A DNA stretch of 64,000 nt from Haberlea rhodopensis. Its lineage: Eukaryota > Streptophyta > Magnoliopsida > Lamiales > Gesneriaceae. The stretch's first letter is position 1; every line of letters starts with the position of its first letter. A program made the translations under genes and the position numbers. Positions 31,498 through 43,679 of the stretch are shown one piece after another. The stretch spans positions 62,001-126,000 of the forward strand of contig CAJQUN010000952.1 of the NCBI GenBank assembly GCA_907163345.1, in the 5' to 3' direction. Below the pieces are notes generated by a model. It ran no database searches, was not told the origin of the DNA, and saw only the letters and a program-made list of their open reading frames with translations.

Positions 31498-34400
31498 TTA
31501 GTGGTATCAGAGCCAGTTAGCTCTTTGGGGTGTTGAGGGCCTAGGAAAATGATAATGGGAATAAGAAGTACATACTTATGCATGATGGTAGTTAGTGTTG
31601 GGTGACACAACCATATTGCTTATGTGCGTTTATGATATGTGTTCATAATTGGATTATGTTGTTGCTAACCATGGTGGTTGCAGGGTCTTATGAGACATGG
31701 ATTATGCATTACGGTTGCATATATTTCGGAGTGATGATTTTAATGCTTTGCCGCTAAATGTTGAAGCGATGGTAAAATTCCGCATGTCACATTTGAAGCG
31801 AGGTGCATTAAAATACACTCATGGCTATGTTTATCGGAATACGGGTTATGCATTACGGTTGCATGCATGGCGTAGCGATGTGAATACTTGCCGCTTCATG
31901 GCGTAGCAATGTGAATACTTGCCGCTAATATGAAGCGAAGAACACGACCGCTGTCATATCTTAGCGAGGGGTATTTCCGCTGTCATGATTAAAACGAGGA
32001 GTAATGGTGCCGCTGTCATACCGTAGCGATGAGAGAATATTTTCCGCTGATATGAAGCGAAGAACACGACCGCTGTCATATTGTAGCGAGGGATATTATT
32101 TGCCACTGGTATGTCGAAGCGAGGTAGCGATGAAGATATTTGCCGCTCATATGAAGCGAAGAACACGGCCGCTGTCATATTGTAGCGAGGGATATTATTT
32201 GCCGCTGGTATGTCGAAGCGAGGTAGCGATGAAGATATTTGCCGCTCATATGAAGCTAAGAACACGACCGCTGTCATATTATAGCGAGGGATATCATTCC
32301 GCTAATCTATTGGCGATGGTTTATGCCGCCGGGTATTCTTAGCGATGGTTCATTCCGCTAATCTATTGGCGATGGTTTATGCCGCCGGGTATTCTTAGCG
32401 ATGGTTCATTCCGCTAATCTATTGGCGATGGTTTATGCCGCCGGGTATTCTTAGCGAGGTTCATTCCGCTAATCTATTGGCGATTGTTTATGCCGCCGGG
32501 TATTCTTAGCGATGGTTCATTCCGCTAATCTATTGGCGATGGTTTATGCTGCCGGGTATTCTTAGCAATGGTTCATTCCGCTAATCTATTGGCAATGGTT
32601 CTTGCCGCTAGTTATTATATAGCTGACGGGTCTTTCCGCTACATCTATTGGCGATGGTTCATGCCGCCAGGTATCGTATAGCGATGGTACATTCCGCTAC
32701 ATCAATAACGATGGTTCGTACCGCCAGATATCTATAGCGATGTTTCATGCTGCTGATTCTATAGTGATGGGTTATACCGCTATGTGAGTAGCACTGGATT
32801 ATGCCGCCTACGAGCGATGGATGCTACTTATGTACCGCGGGTGGACGATGGATACAGGTATTCCGCTATCTTCATAGCGATGAGGTATGGCATATTACTT
32901 TTGTTATCAGTATTGTAAATATGGTGTGTTGTTATTTACCGTCATGTGTTTGACGATGAGATTATGGATGTCGTGTATCGACATGTACCGTCATGTGTTT
33001 GACGATGAGATTATGAGTGTCGTGTATCGACAGATACCGTCATATGTTTGGCGATGTTATTTGGGATGTCTATGTGGACGCTTGGCGTCGTTTTAGTGAA
33101 TAATACATTCATGTTTATGTATTTGGTTGTATGGTTCGAGTGCTGATGGTGAGCACATGGTAGAGTCTGGGTCACTAGTTGACGAGACCTTTTTGCCGAG
33201 CAGGTTTGCTCGATGAAGCATTGGATGCGTTGTACCGGTGAGTGTACCGCATCGTGTTATAGAGGTAAATTTTTGTCGAGCAATGATACCCTTGGGTATG
33301 CTCGCTGGGATGGCTAAGGACAAGTGATTGATGGTAAAAGTAGTCATTGAGGAAACTACTCGCTTGTTGTTGTGATGTGTGTTAGACATGGTTACACCCA
33401 CCCTGAGGGTGTGGAATAAGTCCTAATGGATTAGGATTGCATGGTAGTTAAGCAAGGACACCTAGATGTCCATTATGCTTGGTGTTTTAGAGATATGTTG
33501 GGTGATGACCCACAACTCTAATGGTTTGTACGGTATGGTATACCGGGTTGAGACGTGTGTCACGTTGGTAGTTGGTATAAGCCTATGGGGCCAGCGAATC
33601 GCTAGCCAGATATTGTTGCAGTACTTTGGTGTGCTTGGGTTAGCCTTATGCCGCTCGTTGGATTCGAGCTGGGTGAATCGTATGGTAATACGATGAGGGT
33701 TATGGTAGACTTTTGTAGTCTCCTTGTGGCATGATGTTTGAGGCAGGGAGTACCCCACAGAGACGTTTATACGTCAAATGTTTTGAGAGAATTGTTTTGG
33801 GGCAGCTCAATTCTGTTGGGAATGCCAACGTGAGTGTCGACAAGTCGTGGTTAGCTCTGGTTGAGCATCCTTGCATGTGGAATGCAACGGGAGTCACGAT
33901 TGGATTTGTGGGATATAGCTAGTGGGGTAACACTACTATATTGATTTTATCTCTTGGAGAGACTTGGATTATACTGACGTGGAGACAGTTAGTATTGGTT
34001 GAGGGTTGATTGTGAATCAACCGGGGTAAGCCCTACTAGGCGATGGCTTCGTACTTCTGGTGAGACGTTCGAGGAGACGTCTCCGGAGAAATGCTCGAGT
34101 TTGTATAGTACTATGGTATTAGTACATAGCATCTCTAGGATGAGTATACATGGCGTATACGGGTTTCAATTTGGTAATGGTTGCTTTGATGCACTATCTC
34201 GAACCAATTGCGTACTTTTGGTTCCGTGATATGTTTTGGTAAAATATATCCAGTTTTCCGAACGGTGGTTCGAGGTTGGTGGGTCATGGATTCATGACAC
34301 TTTCCTTGTGAGAAAGGCGGTACTGATATACCTACCGGTTGAATCCTTGGGGAGATTCGTTGCTTTGGTTGTGTGGTGTTGATGTTGAAATCACACCCTT

Positions 34401-35305
34401 TGGTTTTGGTTTAGCAAACCATTATTCTCCGTGGGGCGAGAATGATTGGGGATTGACAGTTGATTTTGGGATTTTGGGTATGATTGGAGATACCCGAGTC
34501 TTTTGCTTTGTGTATGCATGTTGTGTTGGTGTATGGGCATGTATGCCGTGTGTGTATACGAATGCCAACTTTAATTTGTTCATTGTTGAACGTCGAGTTG
34601 TATGCTTGGTTTGGTCAATCTCCGGTGTGAGATTGTGGAACCTCGAGATCGGTAATCTCAATGGCACGATGCATTCTGATGAATGATCGTAAGGGTTGTT
34701 TGACTTCCCCTGAGGAGGGATCGCCGTATTTTTGGAACCATGGTAATTCTTGTTGGATGATTCGATAGCCTTCCTGTTTTAGGATTGTTGGATCCAAGGA
34801 TAAATGAGGGATGGCCAGGATTCGGATTTGTTTGGCGTCGTGGTTGACACGTGTGGCAGGAATGTAACTGTCTGTTTTGCGTGACCTCTGTGGAACTTGA
34901 GACTTTGTGGAGTCTTGATGGTGTGTCGGGACCAAGATATGATTTCTTGGAACACACCGGTGTAAACATCCCCGGTGATGTGTTTTGTGTGGATCAGTGA
35001 CCGTGGGTAACCCGGTCCGGGTTGCAAGTGGTGCAACTACTCCCTTGGAGGAGATGAACTGGGAAGCGAAAACCGGATTTTCTGTAAGTATACCGTTGTA
35101 TACTAGTGGTCCCCATCATGACGATGTGTGTCAAGCATCGTGGGCAGGTGGTGAATATCACGGGATGATATCTATGTCAGAACCAATGGAGATTTGGTTG
35201 ATTTGCAGTCGTGGTGGACTGACTTCTGGGACGATTCACGTCGAGGTATGTTGTTATCTTTGGGGTTTGTATTGGTTATGGCGTTTGCTCTATTTTAGAG
35301 CTTGG
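31498..35305 (+). mobile_element. Family A copy 3: internal domain, 3'-truncated
   Basis: Non-coding. The PBS TGGTATCAGAGCC at 31502-31514 matches tRNA-iMet over 13 bases. Then CCGCT/AGCG modules (31745-32890), CGTCA/TGACG and TGTCG/CGACA hairpins (32940-33060), and a run of single, unrelated hairpins to about 35160. Examples: GGTTGATT/AATCAACC (34004-34022), GAGACGT/ACGTCTC (34062-34083), GAACCA/TGGTTC (34201-34225), ACGATG/CATCGT (35121-35141). The last ~200 bp and the 3' LTR are absent; E RT follows at ~35306. Confidence 0.82.
31745..32890 (+). repeat. CCGCT...AGCGA hairpin-module arrays in A3
   Basis: The first part (31925-32290) has ~100-bp higher-order units, about three copies. The second part has six near-identical 56-bp units beginning CCGCTAATCTATTGGCGATG at 32299, 32355, 32411, 32466, 32522 and 32578, followed by more diverged units. 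Each unit contains two CCGC.../GCGATGG modules. Confidence 0.92.
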
Positions 35306-36002
35306 TGCAAGATTGACTTGAGGTCAGGTTACCATCAGATTCGGGTTAGATACAAGGATGTTCAGAACACAGCGTTTCGTTTTGGGCACTATGAGTTCTT
35401 GGTTATGTCGTTCGGAGTGACGAACGGCCCGGATGTCTTCATGAGTCTAATGAACCGAGTATTCCAGCTGTATCTTGATCAGTTTGTTATAGTATTTATT
35501 GATGACATCCTCATCTATTCTAGGAGTGAGGAGGAGTACTCGAAACATATGCGTACCGTGCTTCAGATTCTCAGAGATAATCAGTTATTTGCCAAGCTCA
35601 GTAAGTGTAAATTATGGTTGGACAGTGTGGTATTTCTGGGTCATGTATTCTCCAGAGATGGGATATCAGTGGATCCCAGGAAGGTAGAGGCAGTAATGGA
35701 ATGGTCTGTGCCTACCTCTGTACCCGAGATTCAGAATTTTTCTTGGCTTGGCAGGATATCATCGATGCTTCGTCGAGGGATTCTCAAAGATTGCTAAGCC
35801 TTTGATACAGTTGACTCAGAAGGGAGTACCATTTTATTGGTCTGAGGCTTGTGAGCAGAGCTTCCAAGAGTTGAAGCATCGGTTGACAACTGCACCCGTG
35901 TTGGTGATTCCCACGGAGAACGAGAGGTTCGTTCTTTATACATATGCATGTTACAGGGCTTGGGTTTTTATATTGATGCAAGATAAGCATGTGGTGGCTT
36001 AT
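35306..36002 (+). pseudogene. pol: E: reverse transcriptase (C-terminal two thirds) and connection
   Basis: Chromovirus RT: KIDLRSGYHQIRV, TAFRFGHYEFLVMSFGVTN, the active-site region VIVFIDDILIYSRSEEEYS (F-I-D-D), LRDNQLFAKLSKCKLWLDSV and FLGHVFSRDGISVDPRKVEA. A frame change near 35750 gives GFSKIAKPLIQLTQKGVPF, WSEACEQSFQELKHRLTTAP and DKHVVAY. The N-terminal fingers are missing at the A3 junction. The open frame extends upstream into A3 sequence, but that part is non-homologous read-through. The Copia-like solo LTR cuts it at 36003. Confidence 0.92.
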
Positions 36003-37087
36003 TGTTAGGATCGGTCCGGAGTGTTTAGAGGGGGGTGAATGAACACTCATTTAAAATTAATCCTTATTGATTTCTCTCGGGTTAGTGAGTGAAATCTATT
36101 TCTTAATCAACTTCTGAGCAGAACAGACCACTGAATATAAGAGTGCGGAACGGTCTGTTCTTGACTAGTAAGAACGGCTTGATGGCTTAATGAGTGTAAC
36201 TTAGTACGAAATGAGAATAGACCGGATATGTTTCTGTAAGTTCGAAGGTGGTGTAATCCTTCTACGTCTCCCCTTCTTCCAATTAAGGAAGGATGCACTA
36301 GAAGACTTTGAGTAATACAACAACTTGTACAACCCCAATTCAGCTGGATTTATCCCACTACCAGACTGAAACTCCTAGTCTCTCAATCTGTTCAGACACA
36401 AATTGTCTGTCAGTTATAATAGAATCTCACTCTTCTATTTTAGTAAAAATACAAAAGATAGACTGATTTTGTCTATGCACACAATGATCCTATGACGATC
36501 AAGTATTACAATATGCTGTGCTTATGAAGACTTTTAGCAGTTCGGCTCAACAATATCTGGACTTGTAAGCTTGTGCTGTTTTTTTGTTTTCTTTTTGTTT
36601 CTTGATTGATCAGTCGGCGCATTGAGCTCTTTAGTTGCATTCTTATATAGTTGCTTATACCAACGACATTATTTCCTTTTCTATGCAACTCTGACTCTGT
36701 TCAATCTCTGAACAAGCTTCAATCTTATTCTATTAGGCACTTTCCATTCTGGTATGTGCCTTCGGCGTCTGTCAGGTATGCTATTCTTTGTCTTCTTACC
36801 TTTTAAGGTAATCTTCAGTCCTTGGTCTTTTTCATCATTAATTTCATCATTAAATGCTTCAATAAATAGCCGTTAATGATTCGGACTGAAGAACGAAGCT
36901 TATCCAACCTTATCTGCTCTGATCTGATCTTTATTGAGCTGATCTCGTGCTTCGATCTGGTCAGGCTGGTTTCCATCGATCCGTTCTGATTTTGCAATAG
37001 ACCATATCGGCGTGATCTGTCTTGACACGGTTTTACGGCTTTGATCGGTCTAATCTGTTTTGTCATCTTTAAAATCTAGAACTAACA
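36003..37087 (+). mobile_element. Copia-like solo LTR, TSD CTTAT
   Basis: 1085 bp bounded by TGTTAG and CTAACA (perfect 6-bp inverted ends), with perfect duplication CTTAT (35998-36002 and 37088-37092). Removing it restores the E RNase H reading across HVVAY/VSRQL. The start (GGAGTGTTTAGAGGGGGGTG) is reminiscent of Copia LTRs; the superfamily is not proven. No CGATCG array. Strand is by similarity of that start only. Confidence 0.85.
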
Positions 37088-37496
37088 CTTATGTTTCGAG
37101 ATAGCTGAAGCCGCATAAGACTATCCAGTTCATGACTTGGAATTGGCGGTTATAGTATTTTCCTTGAAGATTTGGAAGAACTACTTGTATGGTACTTCAT
37201 TTATCATCTACACGGACCACAAGAGCCTAAAGTTCTTATTTACTCAGGCGGAACTGAATATGAGACAGAGAAGATGGATGGACTTGCGGAAGGACTATGA
37301 TTGCGAGATAGAGTACCATCCCGGGAAGGTGAACTTAACAGCTGACGCTTTGAGTCGGAAGGTGAAGAACACTGCAGATGACATCATTCATTTGTCAGCT
37401 CTGTTTACTTCCTATTGTCAGTTTGGATATGACTTTGATGTGTCTGCATTGCCGGTACGTGTGTCCACATTGAAGGCAGAGCCGGATATTTTTTAG
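37088..37496 (+). pseudogene. pol: E: RNase H domain
   Basis: Continues from the connection domain: HDLELAVIVFSLKIWKNYLY, IYTDHKSLKFLFTQAELNMR, MDLRKDYDCEIEYHPGKVN and LTADALSRKV. The TDHKSL aspartate and the final DALS aspartate are present. A stop at 37494 follows. Confidence 0.92.
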
Positions 37497-38350
37497 AATA
37501 TCAGAAGAGCTCAGAAGACAGACGATGAGATACAGAGATGGTTAGCATTGGTCCTGCAAGGACAACCATCGAGATTCAAGATTGCATAGGATGGTACGTT
37601 GAGGCTCGGTAACCATTGGGTGATTACGAGTGTGCCAGAGCTGCGTCAGGGAATCTTGCAGCGAGCTCATAGTAGTAGGTTTAGCATTCACCCATGAGAG
37701 AGGAAGATGTATAAGGACCTCTGTGACAAGTTCTGGTGGAAATGAATGAAACGAGATTATGTGGCATTCGTTAAGAGGTGTTTGATCTGTCAACAGGTGC
37801 AGGCAGAGAGGCAGAGGCCTGGTGGTGAATTGGGAACACATATCCATGGACTTTGTGACCCATTTGTCGAGGACGGCTTCGGGATATGACACCATTTGGG
37901 TAATTGTGGATAGGCTGACGAAGGTGGCTCACTTTGTTCCACACAATATGACCTTCACATACTTGAGGATGGCCCAGTTGTATATTCGGATGTAGTGAGA
38001 TTGCATGTGATCCAAGTTTCTATTGTGTCTGATCTAGACCCGTGATTTACGTCTCATTTTTGGGAAGGTCTTCAATCAGCTTTGGGAACTGAGGTGATGA
38101 TTGAACACGACTTACCATCCCCAAACAGATGGCTCCTTTTGAGGCCCCTTATGATAGACATTGTCGATCACCGTTGTACTGGGACGATTTGGATTGTAAA
38201 TCGATCGGAGGCCCGGAACTGATCCGGGGAGATGGAAGAAAAGGTAAGGTGATCAGACATAAAATGAAAGCAGCCCAGGATAGGCAAGCAGCCTATGCTA
38301 ATAAACGGCGACGACCATCGGAATTTCAATTGGGAGATAAGGTCTTTTGA
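37497..38350 (+). pseudogene. pol: E: integrase, internally deleted
   Basis: Zinc region remnants (RFSIHP near 37680; FVKRCLICQQVQAERQRPGG near 37770) with three stops. The core keeps the first Asp in an ISMDFVTHLSRTASGYDTIW block (another frame, ~37845) and the second in VSDLDP-FTSHFWE (~38030). It then jumps from TYHPQTDG to FEAPYDRHCRSPLYWDDL, losing about 60 residues that include the catalytic Glu. The C-terminal part (38129-38350) is open: KAAQDRQAAYANKRRRPSEF, LGDKVF. Confidence 0.9.
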
Positions 38351-38760
38351 ATATCTCACCTTTCAGAGGAGTTGTGCGGTTTGGAATGCGCGGGAAACTA
38401 TCTCCGAGGTATGTACGACCGTATGAGATCTTGCAACGCATTGGTACTTTGGCTTACCGCTTGGCTTTGCCACCGTCTTTGTCTGGGATACATGACGTGT
38501 TTAATGTGTCGATGTTGAGGAAGTATGAGCCAGATCCGTCTCATGTGTTGCAACCTTCAGAGGTTCTGTTAGATTCCAATGTGTCCTATGTTGAACGGCC
38601 TGTTATAATTCTGGATCGAGCGGATCGCAGACGTTGGAACAAGGTTATACCGATGGTCAAAGTTCAGTGGGAACGCAAGGGTGTCGAGGAGGCCACGTAG
38701 GAGACGGAGCGATATATGGTGCAACACTACCCGGAATTGTTTTCTAGTATGTGAATTATG
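38351..38760 (+). pseudogene. pol: E: integrase C-terminus with chromodomain
   Basis: FGMRGKLSPRYVRPYEILQR, LPPSLSGIHDVFNVSMLRKY and then a chromodomain-like end VKVQWERKGVEEATWETE, with a stop replacing the Trp codon at 38698-38700. The chromodomain places E among chromoviruses, and the sequence style is closest to Tekay/Del. It would direct integration to particular chromatin. Confidence 0.87.
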
Positions 38761-38788
38761 TTTTGATTTGGAATTGTAAGTGCATGCA

Positions 38789-38823
38789 ATTTCGAGGACG
38801 AAATTTTCTAAGTAGGGGAGTAT
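38789..38823 (+). promoter_or_regulatory. E: pre-PPT inverted repeat and PPT
   Basis: AATTTCG/CGAAATT stem around AGGA (about 38788-38805), then PPT AAGTAGGGGAGTAT to 38823. The same stem precedes the PPT in A1 (326-345) and, altered, in A2 (57805-57825). Confidence 0.8.
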
Positions 38824-39050
38824 TGTGATATCCCTGAAATTAATCATGTGCTTTATGGTTTCTAATAATAATTATGGTGTTATGATTATTATTATGGTTG
38901 GGAAATGTATAGTTATGCGGTGGACATGAACTGGTAATACATTTCAGGGTGCATGTGATGCATAGTGGGGAAATAGTGATTTGGCATGATTTATCGGGCT
39001 TTGTTCTAGTGATGTAGAAAAAGCATGTTAATATTGTTGTGGTGCATTTT
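38824..39050 (+). mobile_element. E: 3' LTR, first part
   Basis: TGTGATATCCC start, matching 18353-18580. Interrupted by solo LTR G. The last five bases ATTTT are the target duplication. Confidence 0.92.
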
Positions 39051-41090
39051 TGTGATATCCCCGAAATGATTAATTGCAATTTAGGCATTAATTGTGTTTA
39101 TATGATTAATTATGGTGGTAATTAATTATGTGTTGGATTTATTTATCTTATGGAAATGCATGGTCATATGGAAAGGGCGACCGGGAGTGCATTTCAGGGT
39201 ACATGTTGTGCATGTTGGGAAACATTGTTATTAGCATGATTTATTTGCCATGGTTAGCAATTAATTGTAAAGCATGAGTTTAATTGTGATTATGGTGCAT
39301 TTTGGTGAAATGCCTTTTAAATATCATGTTGGGATGTTTAATACATCATGTTAGTTGTGGGGATACAATTAAACTTGTTTTAATACCTTTACCCCCCACC
39401 TTTACCAAAACACTTTTCATTTTCCCCCAAAATCACTTCCCACAAACCATACCCTCCTCATTTTCGTTCTTGAGCTTAGGGGTGAAGAAAATCCTTCCAA
39501 AAATCTTGATTTGTGGAGTTTATTGGGAGATTTGAAGTCCCCAGGAGGTATGGATACCTCATTGTTGATTTTGTGATGTTTTTATTTAAGTTTGGTATGG
39601 TTTTGAAGGGTTTTAAAATGGGTTTGTGTTGGGTTGTTGTGGTTTTGGTTGTATGTTGGATTTTTGAGGTGCTTAAAGTGTTTATGGAAGGTTATTATGT
39701 ATTTGATGTTATTGGTTTGTTGGTAGGGGAGTTGGAATGGGTTGGAATGAAGTTTTGGAGCATTAATGGCGATTTTTCGCGATACAGGGCTCGGCGATCG
39801 ATCGCCCGTTTTTGGCGATCGATCGCGAAGAGGCAGTACGCTCCAGAAGCATTTGGCGATCGATCGCCACGTTTGGGCGATCGATCGGCGAGGGTGGCGA
39901 TCGATCGCCGAAGGAACAAAAATTTATGTTCGGGCAGTGTGATCTCGCGATCGATCGGCCCTTTGCCGCGATCGATCGCGAGTCACAAAATATGGTGTTT
40001 TTGGATTTTATTGTAGGATTTTTGGTATCGGACTATTATTGGGTTCTAATATTGATTTGTTTGAATGTGTAGAACCATCCCAGGTGGCGACACAGCCAAG
40101 GAATTGAAGTCCTACCACATCCTACTTTTTGGAAAGGTACGTAGAGGACGTACGGGCACCCAACGGTACATGTATCTAATATACTCTTTGTTATGCATTG
40201 TGGATGCGACTATATATGTGATTATGCATTGTGGATGCAAATACATGTTGAATTATGCATGATGATTGTATATGCATATGATGGTTATTGGTGCACATCC
40301 CATGAGTCGTGGTCATCCCTTGATGATTTAATGCTTGCCGCTATTTGTTTTGTTGCCGCTAAATGTGAAGCGAGGGGTGGGAGCGCCGCATGTCACATTT
40401 GAGCGTGGTTATCATATAGGGCGAGGAAAGAATATTTGCCGCTCAATGTGAAGCGAGGGGTGGGAGCGCTGCATGTCCATTGAAGCGAGGTTATTCTATG
40501 CCGCCTATATGTAAATAAGCGAGGGGCATTAAAATACATTGTGATGGACAGACTAGGGATTGGTGATTGATATTTGGTTTGATGAGATGGTATGGTGTCA
40601 TGACATGTGTAGACCATTAAATAATCTATTGATTATACTCATGAGTTATGGTACAGGGACAACCAAACGGGAAGCGTTTAAAATGCATGGGAAAAACAGG
40701 AAGTGTTTTATTATGATTATGCATTTACGCTTTATATTCATATTGTGTTGTATATGAATGATATTATTGCTCATGTTTGGGGGTTGTCCTTGTAGGTACA
40801 CTTTTGGCATGACAAGAAGGGCTAAGCGGGTTGAGGTGGTGAGCTTGTGAAGAATTCTTTTGAGAAAGGAAGGACAGGATTAATTTTGTATAGTATCTAC
40901 TCTAGGAGTAGTGTAAAGCTATAATTGATAACATTCATTTGATTTGGGAATGTAACTAATCCATTGATAGTCCTCATTTTGGCATGTAATTCTTAAGGCT
41001 CATAGTCTCAACACGATTATTTTACTCTGATAATTTATATTAGCTCTAATTATGCCTTTAATCCGCACTTAAGGAACTAGGGTCCTTACA
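39051..41090 (+). mobile_element. G: solo chromovirus-type LTR, TSD ATTTT
   Basis: 2040 bp, TGTGATATCCCC to GGTCCTTACA, perfect duplication ATTTT (39046-39050, 41091-41095). The layout is like E's LTR (array, TACGT/ACGTA stem near 40138-40152, CCGCT/AGCG modules at 40333-40535), but the sequence is clearly diverged: a sister subfamily. No internal sequence. Confidence 0.94.
39795..39978. repeat. CGATCGATCG array in G
   Basis: Seven intact sites at 39795, 39816, 39857, 39878, 39898, 39948 and 39969; spacings 21, 41, 21, 20, 50 and 21 bp. Flanks G/C. The best-preserved array in the window. Confidence 0.95.
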
Positions 41091-41095
41091 ATTTT

Positions 41096-42018
41096 ATTGA
41101 GTAAATGCTTTAAAATATCATGTTGGGATATTTTACTGCATCATGCTAATTTTTTGGGTACCATATTTAATTAAACCCCCACATTTTTATAGCCCCACCC
41201 CCTTTATTCACTCTTATCTCCCCATCTCTCTCTATCACTAAAACCCTTTCCCCCAAACCCACAAAAATCGATCAAAAGGGAGGGAGAAGAGAGGAACTTT
41301 GGAAAAGCTTGTATTCTTGATTCTTACAAAGAATTTGAAGCTTCAAGTGGTATAAATCCCTCCTTGTATTGTTTAAATATGTTTTGAAGTGAAATGGGTT
41401 TGTGTATTTGGGGATAAAAAGGGTTTGATTTTGTAATATGGTGATTTTGTTGGGGTTTTGGATTTTTGTTGCTATTGGTGTTGTTATAGTGTAATATTGG
41501 TGTATTTGATGTATTGGTTTGGCAGGAGTTGGGATTTTAGGTGTCGTGTGGGTTGTAGAAGAGAAAAGGGGATAAAATGGTGAAAATCATGTATACAAAG
41601 CAAGGCGACCGATCGCCGCGAGGCAGTGGGTTTTGGCGACCGACCGCTAAGTCTGGGAGATCGATCGTTGAGGCACGCAATCGATCGCATGAAACGAAGC
41701 GATCAATCGCATGTTGCCAGAATTTTAATATCATGGCAGTATTGTCTTGCGATCGATCGGGTCTTGTTGACGATCGATCGCGAGACACCAAATGTTGAAT
41801 TCTTGTTTATTTTGATGGGATTTTTGGTAGTGGACTATTTATTTTGTTCTAATATTTAGTTGTGCAATTGTGTAGAGCCTTCCCAGGTGGCAACACAACG
41901 CAAGGGATAAAGTCCTACCACATCCCATATTTTTGAAAGGTGCGTAGAGAGACGTACGGGCACCAAACGGTAACATGTATTTTAGATACATATTGGATTA
42001 TACATTGTGGTTGCATAT
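41096..42018 (+). mobile_element. E: 3' LTR, second part
   Basis: Continues the E LTR after G and matches 18581-19507. It carries a more decayed palindrome array (41605-41780; e.g. CGACCGATCG). Cut at 42019 by A2, just where the 5' LTR has the TA microsatellite. Confidence 0.92.
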
Positions 42019-42736
42019 TGTGATGCCCGGGGATTAATGATGTTAATCCCGGTGTGGAAATAATCCTTAATGGATTTTAATAGTGGCAATTATGAATTAA
42101 TTACGATTTTGGGACTCCCGGGGATTTTAAATCCTGTTTTTGGAGTCGTTGGATCCAAGGGATGAGATTGTATCCTCATCGTGGTGATAACCTTGGAATT
42201 TGGTTTTTGGTGGAATCTGGGGTCCGGAGTACTTTGTACTGGGGCTGGTGATGGAATTTGAGTTGGAGAGATAATTATTGAAAACAGATGATTTTTAATG
42301 AATCATGATGTAGTTGTGGAGGTATTGGTATTTTGGAGCCTTGGTGCTATATAGACCAAATGGACCCGGTATTCCGTCATTATACGGATTCTCTTCCCTC
42401 TCTCCTCTCCCTCACGCCTCTCTCTCACCCCAAACCCTTCCCTCTTCTTCTCCTGGAAGCAAATTGATGGGGGCTCGTCTTGGGAGCCCGATTTCTTGAA
42501 GAAAAGCTGGTAATCTTCTTCTTCTCACCTTTAGCTTCGATTTGATTATAGTTTTGTGCTTGTTGGTCAAGTCTTGGTTTGGATTTGAGATTTGGGGGTT
42601 TTGGTTAAAAATCTAAAATGTTGTTTTTAGAGTTTTTATTGAGTTTTGTTGGTGGAATGGAGGTGTTGAGGAAGTTAGCGGTGTTGGGTGTCAAAAACAC
42701 CATGGAAGCTCGAATTTTTTGGAAAATCGCAGGTCG

Positions 42737-42944
42737 CGATCGATCGCCGAGGAGGGCCGATCGATCGTGACGAGCAGCTGTTTTTTGGTGACGATAAACA
42801 GTACGGGCGATCGATCGCGAGTTCTCGGCAATCGATCGCGAGCGGGTTGGCGATCGATCGCGGAGACTCGCGATCGATCGCGAAGAGGCGCTGGATGGCC
42901 ACTGGTTGGGGGCGATCGATCGCGATAAAATCGGCGATCGATCG
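42737..42944. repeat. CGATCGATCG array in A2 5' LTR
   Basis: Sites at 42737, 42758, 42808, 42829 (CAATCGATCG), 42851, 42871, 42913 and 42935; spacings 21, 50, 21, 22, 20, 42 and 22 bp. The same positions recur in the A2/A5 shared LTR (58571-58779), and an equivalent set of spacings in the solo A LTR within B. Confidence 0.93.
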
Positions 42945-43679
42945 CCGCTCGCAGGATGGTGTTTATTTCAAAATTTTGGAAAATATCAGGATTTTTGAAA
43001 TAGGGTTTAAGTGGCGCATTTCCGGGACAATGTATACATTACAATGGGAATGCTATACTTTTAAATGGATTGGTTCGAGCCAAAGTTTAATAAAACGGAA
43101 TTCTCGGTTGAGTTTTTGGCTATCATTTAAACTTTTAAAATGTAATATTTTGGGTATTATGCATGCTTAGCCGGGGGGCTTTTATTTTGGTAATCGTCAT
43201 GGATGGACGATAGGTTTGGAAGTTGTAAACGTGCTTGGGCACGTGATTGCATGCCTATGTTTAATTGAGAGTTATTTGCATGTTAGCACTTAACTCATCG
43301 GGTCGTGGGACTCAGGCAAGGTTGGACTTGAACTACGGAATTATAAGGTACGTATAACGTACGAGCATAGCCTATTATAATATTGCAACTGTGAAATGCA
43401 TGACATGTGGTAATTGCAATAAATGGATATTGAAATGCATGGTATATGGTATTTGTAATAAATGGATAATGAAATATATGGTATATGGTAATTGCGATAA
43501 ATGAACATATATTGGAAATTATATGGTGCCGCTTTGAGCGAGCAATGATTGGATGTTGTCGCCATTGAGCGACCATCGGTTATGACGCCGCTGTTGTTGA
43601 GCGTGCGTGGGGTTAAAATGCCTCTATTGTGGAGCGAGCTATGAAATAGAACTATGGAATCATTGGCTAGATATATGTG

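Larger units (their letters stand above)
18353..42018 (+). mobile_element. E: Tekay/Del-like chromovirus, heavily nested
   Basis: Plus-strand Ty3/Gypsy chromovirus: 5' LTR, PBS, gag, protease, RT, RNase H, integrase, chromodomain, PPT and part of the 3' LTR. Later insertions are C, A3, a Copia-like solo LTR, G, and A2, which cuts the 3' LTR at 42019. RT N-terminal coding was lost together with the 3' end of A3. All genes are broken by stops or frameshifts. Confidence 0.88.

Noticed and set aside
32299..32640. Centromeric or subtelomeric satellite
   Set aside because: 56-bp units are only six copies, inside a defined A internal domain, and share modules with LTRs; no long monomer array.
34985..35305. 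N-terminal part of the 270-codon ORF before the E RT
   Set aside because: This part is A3 non-coding sequence that happens to be open; homology to RT begins only at about 35306.
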